A stretch of 64,000 nucleotides of DNA, taken from NCBI GenBank assembly GCA_029339195.1, contig JAPTJF010000033.1, positions 1 to 64,000 of the forward strand, given 5' to 3'. Positions within the stretch are counted from its first letter, which is position 1, and every line of letters begins with the position of its first letter. Positions 24,134 to 36,033 of this stretch are shown in pieces. A model generated the notes under the pieces. That model worked only from the letters and a program-made list of their open reading frames with translations. It had not been told where the DNA came from and ran no database searches. The DNA is from Micractinium sp. NFX-FRZ. Its lineage: Eukaryota; Chlorophyta; Trebouxiophyceae; Chlorellales; Chlorellaceae. The position numbers were made by a program, and so were the translations under genes.

Positions 24134-27100
24134 GTTCCCCTTGCTGCTGCTGCTGCTGCTGCTGCTGTTGCTGCTGCTCCAGTTCCCCTTGCTGCTGCTG
24201 CTGCTCCAGCTCCCCTTGCTGCTGCTGCGGAGCGCTGCCGCCACTGCTGCTGCCCTGCCCATCCTCACGGGCGCAGCTGGCACCCTCCTCCCACAAGCCT
24301 GCTGAGCTGGCTGCCCGCTCCGCCTCGGCAATGAGCAGGTCTATGGCGGCCTCAGCCTCCATCCACGCGGCCTGCTGGTGGCTGCCGCCGGCTTCATCCT
24401 GGGCGGCTTGCTGCTCATCCGAGCGCGCATCAAGATGACCGGCCTCGGCTGGAGCGGCTGCCGGCATCTGCTCTGCGCTGGGGGGCGCCCTGCGTGCTCC
24501 CTCCTCCTCCTCCTGCTGCTGCTGCTGCTGCACAATGGCAGACACATCCGAGCCCACCACCCCACCTTCATGCTGCTGCTCCCTGCGCTGCTGCTGCTGC
24601 TCCTGCTGCGTCACTGCTGGCGCTGCCACTGGAGACTCCTGCGGCGTCACTGCTGGCGCTGCCACTGGAGACTCCTGCGGCGTCACTGCTGGCGCTGCCA
24701 CTGGAGACTCCTGCTGCGTCATTGCTAGCGCTGCCGGCATTGCTAGAGACTCTTGCTGCCCGGCCGAATGGGCCTGCAGCATCCCGCTCTGCTGCAAGTG
24801 CTGCAGCATGGGCAGGGCAGCAGCGGCAGCCATGGAAGGTGCCAACTGCAACGACTGCACCTGTGAGCGCAGCAGAGCCACCTGCGAGGGGAGCATAATC
24901 ATAGGAAAGGTGGGTGAGAGATCACAATGTCTGTGCATGCTTGATGACCCATGGTGACCTGTATTTGGGGGCCACAAGAGGGTCTGCCCAGTCTCAGCAA
25001 AGTCAGCAACCAGCTCTCACAAACATCATACCTCTTGTCGTAGCAGCAGCACCTCTTGCTGAAGGAGCGCCACGTCAGCGGCCGTGGCATACTGCTGCAC
25101 AGGCCAGCCCGCCATTGCCAGCTGCGAGGGCAGTGAGAAGCCTGGTGCGGCTGTGCTGGTGAGAGTGCTGCCGCTGCTGCCCATGCTGCCCTCCAGGGCA
25201 TGACCCACTGGCGTTCCCAGCTGCTGGTGATGCAGGTTCAGGTGCTGCTGCTGCATGTTGAGAAGCTCCTGCATGGACGGCAGCCCGGCGCTGGGGGTGG
25301 CAAACTGTGGGGGAGGCTGCGGCACTGTCTGCATATGGGCGGGCACCGCAGCAGGTGCTGCCACTGGGCAGCCGCCGAGAGACGCTGCACTGTGCTGCAT
25401 CGGCGGCCCGGCAAACAGGAAGCTGCTTGACCCCCAGGCTGCCAGGCTGGGCAGGCTGCCAGCATCCAACGACTCGTCTGCCGGCAGTTGGGCGGCAGAG
25501 GGCGCAGCATCCACGAGGCCGCTGACACCGCCGCTGCCATCAACAGCCTCTCCAGCCATGCTGCTGCCGCAGCTGGGCACAAGGCTGCCCTGGCAAGGTG
25601 CAGGGGACAGGCTGGGCTGCGGCAGTGCGGGGCTCTGAGCTGGTGTGCTGCCTGCAGCTGGTCGTGCTGGCTCGTCAGAATACGCGTCTGTTGCCACAGG
25701 AGGAGCGGCACAGCTTTGCGGGGTGCTACCATGCGGCGGGTCTTCTTGCGCAGTGCGGTCTGCCTGGCAGCGGCGTTGCTGATCCTCATGGACCTGCACG
25801 CTGTCCACGTTGCCGCCTGGCATGCACGCTTCCGCATCATGCCTGCGTTCTGCCTGCGAGGCAGCAGCTGCCTCAGTTTCCTCAGGAGGCCATTCAGACC
25901 CTAGAGCCTGCTCGACTGGCCCTGCACTGTGAGCGTCCGCACCAGCTGCACCATCCATAGCAGCGTGTGCAGCATCATCCTCTGGCATCTGCCTGGCTTG
26001 CCATGCTGGCCAGCTGCCTGCAGATGGCGGCGTTGGCTGCACATAGCTGGCAGGCCCAGGCAGGGTGGGTGCTGGTGGTGTGTAAAACAGCTGCATCTGG
26101 GGTGCTGTGCTGCTAGCAGACTGGCCGGAAAGCGACGCCCCCCGGCTGGGAGGGCGGAGCACTGGCGCAGGCCTGCTCAACTGCCACTGGCTGGCTGCGG
26201 TGGCGCCCCCAGCAGCGCCACTGCTGGTTGGGCGGCGAGCAGCGGCACGCTGCGTCAGTGACACGGGGCAGCCGGGCAGGGCGAGCTGGCTGCACGGGGC
26301 TGCCTGGCAGGTGGCCGCCTCCACTGCCCGCTCCGGGTGCCAGTTGAGGCTGAAGCGGTGTGCCTGCATCGGCAGCACACCGCCCTCCAGGCTGATGTGC
26401 ACCTCATAGAACAACGGCACCGCTGCCCTGCCAGTGGAGTAGAGCAGTAGCAGGAAGCTGGCGTCCACGCCGGTGGCCTTGTCTGCCAACGCCTTGCTGC
26501 AAAGATCATCAGGCAAGGAAGAAAATGCAATGTATAAACGGCCCAGGCCTGAGCACAACGGAGGTGGGGAGCTGACAGATGCCGAAGTACATGAGTTGAG
26601 AGAAGCTGTGAACATGCAGGCACCCGTGCCGGAGCATGCCCAGGGTCCAAGGCAGCCCAGTGCAGTGCGGCACACTGGCACCTAGACCCACCTGCACAGG
26701 AAGCGCATGCAGGCGGCCGCCACCAGTGGGTGCTTGACGTCCACGGCGCCCGCCACCCAGCAGCCCACCAGGGGCACGCTGTATGCAGAGCTGTCGCTGG
26801 TCGCCAGAGGGACCAGAGAGCGGCCGCGGTCCATCGTCAGGAAGCCGTCCTGGCGGGGAGAGGGGGAGGTGGGTGCTGGTTGCAGTGAGGGCCCTAGACT
26901 CAACGTCACATAATACGCACAGATTTCTGGGATGCAGTACCTCATCCATTTGCCCAAACAAGGCAAGGCGCCTATCCACCATCCCCAGCTTACCTCCAGC
27001 TCCGGCGCTGCCGCTGCTGCTGCCGGTGGCGGGCCGGCTTGCAGCCAGTCCTGCAGGCGCTGCGCCAGCTGGCAAGGCACCACACGCTTGGAGAGCAGCG

Positions 27101-27891
27101 GCTTGAAGTCCATGATGGGGGCGGGAGTAGCAGCGGCACCGTGCAGCTCCAAGCCACCCCGGCCATCTGGCTGGCAGGCCAGCCGGGCAGCCAGCAGGTG
27201 GGGCAGCCCTGCAGCCGCCGGCGCCCGGCTGGCTGCAACCTCCAGCATGCTGGCCAGCTGCGCCAGCGCGGCATCCGGCAGTGGAGGTCCAAATGCCAGT
27301 GGGATGGGGACTGATGTGCCTCCCACTGCTGCTCCCGTGGCTGTCAGCTCCAATGCCAGCAACCCCCGCATCGTGCTGCTGCCCGGTGCCAGCTGCGCCA
27401 GCAACGTGGCTGCCATGGGCTGTGCAAGGCTGCCGCTGCCCTGCTGCTGGGGGAGGCGCTGCAGCCGCTGCAGCAGGGGCCACACGCTAGGCGACAGGCG
27501 CACCTCCAGCCGCAGGTTCTGCATTAAGCCACAAATGGATGGAGGGGGCGTGGCGGGGCAACCTGGTGGGGCTGTTGGGGTGGGCAATCTGCCAGCCACC
27601 ACTGCCACACAACACACTTTCAACTAGACACACCTTCATATCTACTACTGTCACAGCGCCCGCAGGGCTCCTGTCCCAGAGGTAGGCGCGAGTGGACGGG
27701 AAAATAGACGGCGCCTCTGCAGGCGCTGGCGGCGGCGGCGCCGGTGCAGGTCTTGTCGCCGCTGCAGCTCTTCTGGTGCTGCGGGTAGTCCAATCATGCT
27801 GCCCGGAGCTGTCTCTCTGCGACGCCGAGCTGCTGGAGGGCAGAGCTTTAAGTCCGAGGCTGCTACCGGCGAAAAAGGCGCTGCTGGACAT
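23748..27891 (-). CDS. STIL-like centriole assembly protein
   Basis: The minus-strand multi-exon gene starts MSSSAFFAGSSLGLK. The first exon has FPSTRAYLWDRSPAGAV, matching the start of the STIL N-terminal domain (P-T-x-x-x-L-W-x-x-x-P-x-G). It splices to NLRLEVRLSPSVWPLLQ. Further on are DGFLTMDRGRSLVPLATSDS and VPLVGCWVAGAVDVKHPLVA, then ASFLLLLYSTGRAAVPLFYE, which follow the order of the same domain in animal STIL. The middle is long, Pro/Gln/Ser-rich and disordered. A short coiled coil (DVALLQQEVLLLRQEV, then VALLRSQVQSLQ) and polyQ follow. The last 25 residues contain ELERKYGLRPLY, resembling the KRYGLL core of the STIL C-terminal TIM region. STIL/SAS-5/Ana2 proteins recruit SAS-6 in centriole cartwheel assembly. 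I did not identify a STAN motif. Confidence 0.68.
24095..24240 (-). repeat. CAG/CTG tracts encoding polyglutamine in the STIL-like gene
   Basis: Runs of CTG on the plus strand (CAG in the coding direction) are interrupted by a repeated GELE-encoding spacer, so the protein reads Q-runs separated by GELEQQ. Such runs are common throughout this window's coding sequence. Confidence 0.9.
24608..24735 (-). repeat. 36-bp minisatellite encoding a 12-residue repeat
   Basis: Three near-perfect 36-base units plus one degenerate unit encode ESPVAAPAVTPQ repeats in frame within the Gln-rich C-terminal part of the STIL-like protein. Confidence 0.9.
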
Positions 27892-28091
27892 CTCGCGAGG
27901 CCAGCAGACGCCCCTTGAGAGTGCAATTGACAGCACAAGGTCACGGCGCGGGCCGCTGGAACTTGAAATGCGACACTCAACATGTCCAGTCAACCCTTGA
28001 CCGCCGCCTCCGCTGCGCCACTGCACCACCCCGTGCTTCCACCACTCCTGCACCACCACGCCCTGTCTACTCTGCTTGTCAAAGCTCAATG

Positions 28092-28096
28092 TTACA
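28092..28096 (-). terminator. Candidate TGTAA poly(A) signal of UMP1
   Basis: TTACA on the plus strand is TGTAA on the minus strand, about 106 bases after the UMP1 stop. The 310-base gap 27892-28201 also holds the promoter of the STIL-like gene. Confidence 0.45.
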
Positions 28097-28201
28097 TTGG
28101 TTGTACAGAAGAAGCACGCTCCAGGGTGCACCAGAGTGCGCTGTGCAAAACTAGGGGAACACAATTGCGCCGCTGCTGCCAGCCAGGCGCATCCAGCGTG
28201 C

Positions 28202-29080
28202 CTACATGTTAAGGCCGCGTGCCATGGGCTTGGTGCCCGGCGCCAGCCCCAGCCGCTGCTCCATCTGCGAGTGCAGGTCTGCGGGTGCTGTCTCGCTGTC
28301 TGCCGGCAGGCCCAGGTAGTCTGCAAACCCAAAGTCGTCCAGAGCACCCGTCAGGGACTCCAGGCCGAGCTTGGAGGAGGGCAGCCCTGGCAGGCGCTCC
28401 ACCCTGCACGGTGGGAAGGAGTGAGGAAGTCAGTGCAGGGGAAGTGAAAGTGGTTGAGTGGCTGGCCAGGGAGAGGCAGGGTGGGATGGAGCATGGCCTC
28501 CTTCGCATGCCGATGGTGCGAGCTAGGGATCCCTCTTGTGCCCCTGCGCAGTGCCATCACAAGCTGCGCACAGTGACCTCACATCCTTCATGAAGCATGC
28601 TGTCCATGTGGCAGCAGCCACAGGCTGCTCCAGCTCACTATCACAAGCAGGCTGCCGCCGCCGCCACACACCCTGCCACCCACCTGCCCCGGCCCCGCCT
28701 CCTTACAGACCCACCTGTCCAGCATCTGGCGCTCTATCTGCATGCGCGCCGGCAGCGCGGTGCCATACAGGTTACGCAGCATCTCCAGCCGCGCCGCCTC
28801 TGATGCAGGCCCCATCATCTTCTGTATCGTCTCCACCGGGTGCGCCGACGCCGCGCCGTCCTTGAGCGTCACCAGCCCCTGCCGCAGCGCGTCGTGGGGC
28901 CCTGTCATGAACGGCAGCGTGTTGCTGCCCGCCGCGCCGTCCTGCACGAGTGGAGTGGAAAACTGAGCTCAGGGGCAGGCTGACGAGCTGAGAATGGAGA
29001 AGACTCCGCAGTGGCGATCAGGGGTCTGGGAGGGCCTCCCGACAGCGTCACACTACTGCAGAGCCGGTCTTACACACCAT
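28202..29080 (-). CDS. UMP1: Proteasome maturation factor UMP1/POMP
   Basis: Three exons in the coding direction: 29080-29078 (the ATG alone, in a GCCACC-ATG context, directly before a GTGTGTAAG donor), 28941-28715 and 28403-28202. Together they give 143 residues, the usual UMP1 length. Diagnostic stretches are PHDALRQGLVTLKDG, AHPVETIQKM, LRNLYGTALPARMQIERQML and SSKLGLESLTGALDDFGFAD, with a C-terminal EQRLGLAPGTKP. UMP1/POMP is the chaperone that guides 20S half-proteasome joining and is then degraded as the first substrate. The single-codon first exon is inferred from the splice sites and start context; the rest is clear. The gene is divergent from PRP4. Confidence 0.92.
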
Positions 29081-29453
29081 GGTGGCGTCTTTCACAGCCG
29101 CCTGACGCCCCGCTGTGCACAAGCCGCGATCGAGAAGTGAGCCTGACTGTGTGCAGGCTCTAGGGCGCTGTCGATGGGCAGTGAATCGCTGGTGGCGTGG
29201 CGGAAAGCGATCAAACAATGCTCATGAGCTCTGAGCGCGCCAGGAAAGCCGAGTCCAGCGTGGCGGTGGCTCTCTGCTTTCATGGGGCTCCCTGCAGGCC
29301 TCGAGCACAGCGCTAACGCTACATCGTCACCCTGAGAAGTTTACACAGTGCCCAGAAAGCGTCGGCAGTCACCTCGCTCTCCCCATCACCACTCGCTTGC
29401 GACTGCTTGCCACTCGCTTGCGACTGCTTGGGCCCTAGACAGCGGCGGCCAGG
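29081..29453. promoter_or_regulatory. Divergent promoter region (UMP1 / PRP4)
   Basis: 373 bases between two oppositely oriented start codons. It is less GC-rich than the flanking coding sequence. A short direct repeat (ACTCGCTTGCGACTGCTTG) occurs at about 29392-29430, just upstream of the PRP4 start. No TATA box was recognised. Confidence 0.5.
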
Positions 29454-32400
29454 ATGGACGGCCCCTCAGAGATGGACGAGGACGTGCGGTTGCCGCCCCG
29501 CGGGCAGCAGCCGCTGGTGTTTGGCACCATCCGCTCGGGCGACAGCGCGGCGGCGGTGGCGGCAGGCGTGGCAGCAGGCAACATCATACGGCAGGCGGTG
29601 GATGCGGAAGTGATGGACCTGCCAGAGGTGTGTGTGAGCGGAGCGGCATGTTGGGGAGGCTGAGCGGGGCATGCAGGTGCCGCTTGCCCCGTCCACTCGT
29701 CTCGCAGCAGTGTTGTCGCCTGCTGGCGGGGCCTCGGCAGCAGTGCTTGCCTTGCCTGCCTCACACCCCTCCTGCTCCTGCTCCCGCAGGCCAGCGCGGA
29801 GCACATGCGCAAGCAGCAGGAGCTGATGAGGGAGATTGAGCTGCGGCGCAAGATGAAGGCCACGGTGGTGCCCACCAACGACGGGGAAGTGCGGCGCATG
29901 CTGCGCCAGCTGCAGGAGCCCATCACAATGTTTGGGGAGCGAGAGGTGCGGTGGGGGGGTGTGGGGTGCATGTGTAGAGGTGGGTTGGGGTAGGGTGGCA
30001 TGGAGAAGCCAGACAAGCAGCTTTTCATGCGGGAGCAAGAGGTGGCGGGGACATGAGGAGGTGGGGATGGTCGCTAGGGTATCAACTGCAGGGGCCCGTC
30101 AGGGAAGCCCGTTTAAAGAGAGGGAAGGAGGTGCGGCTGGGTGCTGTACCGTGTATTTGCAATGGGGTGGGGTGAGGGGCACAAGGGGCAGGCAGGCATT
30201 CAGCCTGCAGGCAGTGGGGCAAGCAGACAGCTAGGCAGGTGGGCGAGAGGCGGGCATCAGGCCTGGGGATGTGCCTTCCTGCCCGCTCAAGGCAGGGGAG
30301 CGCTTGCGTGGGACAGCCGGCCGGCGCCCAAGTGCCAAGCGTCTCACACCACGCCCAGCCCGCATGCCCCTGCCCCATTTCTCTCGGCATCACCCCAGCC
30401 ACTCCACCCACTGGGCACCCACTCACCCCCTCGCATTCCCACACACACCGCCGCGCTCGACACCGCCCCCATCCTGCCCGCCCGCCCTGCAGATGGAGCG
30501 CCGCGAGCGCCTGCGCAAGCTGCTTGCCCGCATGGACGAAGACCAAGCCGTGGCCGCCCTGGGGCCGCCCACCGACTTTGAAATGGCAGAGGCGGAGGCG
30601 GCGGTGGCGGTGCCCGCCAGCGAGATCTTCTACACGGAAGGCGGCGCTGAGCTGGCGGCGGCACGCACCGAAATTGCGCAGTTCAGCCTGCGCCGTGCGG
30701 CGCTGCGGCTGGCGGCGGCGCGGCGGGCGCGCAGCGACCCTGATGAGGACGAAGCAGCGGCGGCGACGGCGGCGGAGCGGCAGCTGAAGATCATCACAAA
30801 TCAGGCATCAGAGCTGGGAGATGAGCGGCCCATCGCGGGGTGCGCCTTCTCGCCAGACGGCAGCCAGCTGGCCACGGGCGCGTGGAGCGGCACGCTCAAG
30901 GTGTGGGGCATGCCGTCGTGCGCCAAGCAGCTGACCATCAAGGCGCACACGGAGCGCATCACCGGGGTGGCGTGGCACCCCGAGGCGTCCACCACGGGTG
31001 AGACGAGCGGGCGGTGGTGGAGGTGGACAGGGGCAGGGGGCAGGGGCAGGGGGCAGGATGCCACAGGGGGGCGTTGCTGATGGATGGACAGCAGATGGAG
31101 AGGGAGGGGCAGGAGGTGGGGGGTTGATGATCAGTGTGTGTGCCCTACATGCTTTCAGAAGGAGCCCTGGCAGCAGGCAGCCCTTGTAATGATGGTGCAT
31201 GCAGGCTGAGCTCAGGCCGCTGTGTTGACAAGGGCCCGCGCAGATGGCCTCCCAGCTGTCCTACGGCTGCCCCTCTAGTGTGGCATCACTAGCCTGCCAC
31301 ACTGTCCTACGCCTGGCCCTCACTAGCCTGCCACACCTGCCTGCTCATCATCATGCCCCTCCTCCCCTCCTGCTTCCTCAGGCCGCATGGAGGCTTCCGT
31401 CACACTGGCCACGGGCGCCACCGACGCCACGGCCCGGCTCTGGTCGGCACACGGCAAGCTGCTGCGCACGCTGGAGGGGCACACAGACCGGCTGGGGCGC
31501 ATCGCCTTCCACCCCATGGGGCGGCACCTAGGTGGGGGTCCGGCCTGGGCTCGGGGTGGGGTGTTTGGGTGGGGGTGGCCTGGGTTGGGGTGCTGCCTGT
31601 TGCGGACTGAGCGGGGTCCTCAGTAAAGCATGCAGAGTGCTTGTTGTGGCGCCCTCCGGCTGCGCACCCAGCCTGCTTCTGCATCTGAGGGCTGGTGCAG
31701 CCTGACTGGTGCCCAGTCCCTGCTGATCTCCGCTCCGGTCCTCCCTCCCTTTGCGTGGCTGCCTGCCCGCCTGCAGGCACCGCCAGCTTTGACCAGACGT
31801 GGCGGCTGTGGGATGTCGAGACTGGGGCCTGTTTGCAAGAGCAGGAGGGGCACAGCCGGTCGGTGTATGCCGTGGCGTTCCAGGTGTGTTGGGTGAATAC
31901 AGGGGCGGGATCGGGCCTCTGAGACGGCGTCAGGGTGGTCCGCTATTCCATGCTGCCTTTCCCCTTCCCTCCCCCGCTTGCTCCTCCTCCTTTATCCCCT
32001 GCCCCCCTGCAAGCCACCTCGCCCTCACCCTCACCCTCCCTGCCCTGACCCCCGCTCCTCTTGGCCTGCTTCCCTTGTGCAGAACGACGGCGCGCTGGCT
32101 GCTCCATCCCATTCTCTCCCCTGCCCCCTGCAACCCCAACCAACTGCCACCCATCCCACCCGCCCCGCTCCTTGCCTCCCTCCCGCTGCCCTCTGCAGAA
32201 CGACGGCGCGCTGGCGGCGTCGGGCGGCATGGACGCCATCGGGCGGGTGTGGGACGTGCGCACGGGGCGCAACATCTTCACGTGCGAGGGCCATGTCAAG
32301 GCGGTGCTCTCCCTCGACTTCTCCCCCAACGGCTACCTGCTGGCCACGGGGTCGGAGGACAACACGGCGCGGCTGTGGGACCTGCGCAAGCGGGGGGTGC

Positions 32401-32855
32401 TGGCCACACTGCCAGGTGAACTGCTAAAACCACACAGACGGGTGGTCAACACCGGCCACAGGGCGTGGTGTGGGGCGCATGATGGGGCTGGGGGTGCAGC
32501 TCCACCCTCTCTCATCAGTGCTATGCGCTTTGAGCTTAACATCGGCCGCCGTCTGCTCACCTCGCCCCGCCCTGTCCTACTCCCAACATCTGCCGCAGGC
32601 CACACCTCCCTCATCAGCGCCGTGCGCTTTGAGCCCAACGACGGCCGCTACCTGCTCACCGCCGGCTACGACAACACCACGCGCCTCTGGGGCGGCGCCC
32701 GCTTCCGCCTGCTGCGCACGCTGGCGGGGCACGAGGGCAAGGTGATGGGCGCGGATGTGAGCCCCGACGGCACCTTCACCATGGCCAGCACGGGGTATGA
32801 CCGCACCATCAAGCTGTATGCCCCGGACCCGCTGGCGGATGTGGAGGAGGCGTAG
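29454..32855 (+). CDS. PRP4: U4/U6 small nuclear ribonucleoprotein PRP4 (WD-repeat)
   Basis: Seven exons (29454-29627, 29790-29945, 30493-30997, 31382-31531, 31777-31883, 32199-32415, 32599-32855) join in phase to 521 residues, the normal length for PRPF4. The N-terminal half has the PRP4/SFM motif region: MRKQQELMREIELRRKMKA, then VRRMLRQLQEPITMFGERE and RRERLRKLLARMD. The C-terminal half is a seven-bladed WD40 propeller with clear blades such as GCAFSPDGSQLATGAWSG, WRLWDVETG, GRVWDVRTG, ARLWDLRKRG, LLTAGYDNTTRLW and STGYDRTIKLY. PRP4 is part of the U4/U6-U5 tri-snRNP, where it binds PRP3 and CypH. Introns 5 and 6 contain duplicated exon edges, and intron 6 is 183 nt, in frame and free of stops. 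Confidence 0.96.
32078..32099 (+). repeat. Duplicate acceptor plus exon 6 start in PRP4 intron 5
   Basis: A 22-base segment that includes the AG acceptor and the first codons of exon 6 is identical to 32194-32215. The offset is 116 bases. Using this upstream acceptor would shift the reading frame. Confidence 0.9.
32500..32564 (+). repeat. Degenerate copy of PRP4 exon 7 start within intron 6
   Basis: This reads SLISAMRFELNIGRRLLTS, against the true exon 7 start SLISAVRFEPNDGRYLLTA at 32606-32662. The offset is 99 bases, so the frame is preserved. Confidence 0.9.
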
Positions 32856-32901
32856 CGGTGGCAGAGGGGCAGGCGACTGGCGTGCACCCCGCTGCTTGGC
32901 T

Positions 32902-32953
32902 TGTAACCCATGGCATGCTGGCCGCTGCACTCCCATGTCGTGCACCGTTGTAA
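32902..32953 (+). terminator. Candidate TGTAA poly(A) signals of PRP4
   Basis: Two TGTAA motifs, at 32902-32906 and 32949-32953, lie 47 and 94 bases after the PRP4 stop. Confidence 0.5.
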
Positions 32954-33262
32954 TGAAGCGTGGCAGAATAACTTGATGTCAAGGTGTCCGAAAACCAGGG
33001 CTTGCTTGGGCAAGAAGTCCTGCGGGTGTACCACCTGCCCTCTCCCTCTCTCACGTGAACGTGGAGTGCACCAAACAGGGCCGCATCTTGCCCGCACTCA
33101 CAGCAGATGTCCGGGGGGCGCAGCTGGCATGATGGTTGCTGCCAGGCAGCACCAGTAACTATCCATCTGCGCAGCAATTACCCTGACGATTCACTGTGCC
33201 CTGACATGCCATTTTGACTGTTGTTGTTTTTCACACCTTCGAGAGTAAGGCGGTTTCCCAGA

Positions 33263-33267
33263 TTACA
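33263..33267 (-). terminator. Candidate TGTAA poly(A) signal of the SHPRH gene
   Basis: TTACA on the plus strand, about 217 bases beyond the SHPRH stop on the minus strand. The surrounding convergent gap 32856-33483 holds no gene. Confidence 0.4.
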
Positions 33268-33483
33268 AAGCAACTAGAGTGAGCCGTCAATAGAACATAC
33301 AGGGTAAGAGAGTCAGCATACTTAGAGTACAGGGTAGAGGGTAGAGGGTAGGTGTAGCATACCTGATAGCTGACGCACAGGCCAACAGTCCTGGCCAGTC
33401 CACGCACACAGCAGGGATTCGCAGCCATAGGCGCTGCTGCAGCATCTGCCATAGCTGCCTCAGCTGGCCGCAGGCGTGCCAGG

Positions 33484-35989
33484 TCACATCCCCTCCAGCA
33501 GCCCCTGCAGGTCCTCCTCCCCCAAGTTCTCCGCCCTCACAGGCGCCTCCACAGTGGTGGCCAGCTCTGCACAGCACACAGAGGGGCAAGGTTTGGGGCG
33601 GTGACGGACGGATGGCCAGGTTGCAGCGCGGGCGGTGTGTGTGTACAGAGGGGTGCAACCAAGGTGATGCAGGCATGTGACAGGAACTGACTGCAGGCCT
33701 GCTTTCCCATTTACCGCTGCAGCAGGGCGCCGCTCCTGGAACCTGTGCACGCAACGCATCAACATTGCTGACAAACTGCGGCCATGCACAGCAGCCCCAC
33801 TTTGTAGCACCCAGGGGCTGGCGCCGCCCGCTCACCCGCGGTGTCCTCCGCGGCGCCGTCGGCCCCCGCAAACAGTGCGTGCTTGGCCTCCTGCCGCGCC
33901 AGCACGCCCTGCTCGATGCTGTCCCGCACCAGCAGGCGGGTGACGACCACGGGCCTGCAGGCAGGGCAGGCGGGAGGAGGCAGGGGGAGGGAGGGGCAGG
34001 GTGGAAGGGAGCCAGTTGGTGGGCCGTCTGTGTCCAACACTCTCCTCCCCTTTGCATTACTGCACCAGACTACTGCAACAGAGTGCACCAGACTGGAGGG
34101 GGGCGGCGTGCCTTTATCAGCCTGTTCAAGCTCCCCCTCTCCTTCTCGCCCTGCATTCCACGCATAGCCACCAGCCCACCACCCCGACCATGTCGTCCCC
34201 CTCCCCCATGTCGTCCCCCCCCTTCTACACACGCAAACAACTCCGAGCGCCACCCCTGTCTCGCCCACCCCTGCTGCCTCCCACCCCCCACTCCTGACCC
34301 CTCGACCCCACGCACCGCTGCTGCCCGATGCGGTGCACGCGCGCCACCGCCTGCTGCTCGATGGCGGGGTCCAGGGCTGGCTCCAGCAGGAAGACGTGGC
34401 TGGCCCGCACCAGGGTGAGCCCTGCCGCGCCGGCGCGGTGGCTCAGCAGGAACACGCGCACCTCCTCGTCCTCACGGAAGGAGGCCACCGCCTTGCGGGC
34501 CTGCAGGGCGGCGGCGAGGGGGAGGTGTGTGTGGGAGGGTGTGAGTGTGGGTGGTGGGTGGGGATGGGGGTAAAGGGGGTGTGTCGGGAGGGGCTGAACG
34601 GGGGAGAGGAGGGAGGTGTGCGGAGAAGAGCGGGGAGTGGGGTGGGCACATTGGCCGGGGCTGGCATGCGCCCACTGGCAAGGCCGCCGCCCTACCCTAC
34701 CCTCCCACCCCACCCTAGTGCCCCGCCCGCCCATTGGGCCGCCATGCCCACCCTCCCAACTCACCGCCTGGCGACCGCCCAGCAGCTGCACGAAGCGTAT
34801 GCCGTTGGTCTGCAGCGCCAGCGCCACCAGCTTGAGGGCGTCCGGGAACTGGGAGAAGATGAGCGCCTTTTCAGAGGGCGAGGTGGTGGCCAGGTGCAGC
34901 AGGCGGCGTAGGAGGGCCTCCACCTTGGCGCTCCACTCGCCCTGCGGCTGGATCTGCAGGGGTGTGCGCGGGGTGGCGGCGGGGGGCAGCGGTGAAACGC
35001 CTGCCCGCCCGTTGCCTCACCAGGCAACCCACTGTGCCCAGGGCTTCAAACGCTGGGCCATGCAGGCGTGCCGGCCATGGACCCGCCCTCCACCATCTCG
35101 CGCCCACCCACCCACCCACCCCACCAGGCAACAACCCACCTTCCCCAGGGCCTCGAACTCGGGGTCGCAGGCGCCGGTGGCGCGCGCGCCGCCCGCCGCC
35201 ACGCGGTACACCTGCGTGCGCGTCACCTTTTGGCGGCACACCGCGCACACCCCCTGCAGGAGCACCAGCTTGGCGGTGCAGTCCTTGCAGAAGGCGTGGC
35301 CGCAGCCGCTGCAGGGAGAGGGGGGAAGAGGAGAAGGGGAAGCAAATGACGCTTGGGCGAGAGGGGCGGTGCAGAGCCGGTGCAGGGAGAGGGGGGAAGA
35401 GGAGGGTCCCAGAGGTGGAGTGTGAGGGGCAGGGGCAGAACATGTCACTACAGGGGCAGGTGCAGAACATATTACAACATGTGCGTGGGCTTCCACAGCA
35501 GGCAAGTAGCGCACAATCCCCGGCTCTTAAAGCCTTCCTGCTCCCGCCCCTCGTCATTACGCCCCCCGCTCCGGCCTTAGCCCCCTCTATCTCAGCGCCT
35601 CACCTGAAAACGTTGATGTCGCCGCCAGCTGGAACCACTGTGAGGCAGACGGGGCACTCCATGCCGCTGGCTGGGTCGACGTCCATGCTGCTGCCGGCGC
35701 TGGGCCCCGCCACACCTGCGTCTGCCCCTTCTGCGCGGGGCCCCGCCTCGCCTGTGTCCAGCGCTGCTGCTGCTGCCCCTGCTGCTGCTGCTGCTGCTTC
35801 TGCTGCAGGCACCCCAATAGGTGCGCTGTCTTGGAGAGGCGGCTTGCCTACGCTGGTGTCCTGCTGCTGCCTCGCCTCCTGCTGTGTATGCTGCTCAGGC
35901 GGGCCCTCCTCCTGCTCGTGCTCCCGCTGCCCATCCTGCTGCTGCTTCAGCGGCGACGGCAGCAACGCCTCTCCCTGACCCTGCTGCCG

Positions 35990-36033
<44 letters not shown>

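Noticed and set aside
24021..24305. Leucine-rich open frame on the plus strand opposite the STIL-like gene
   Set aside because: It is the antisense of CAG repeats; poly-Leu arises from CTG codons and no start context or domain supports a gene.
29078..29080. Alternative UMP1 start within exon 2 at the MTGPHDALRQ methionine
   Set aside because: The ATG at 29080 has an ideal start context followed at once by a donor, and joining it in phase restores the usual family length.
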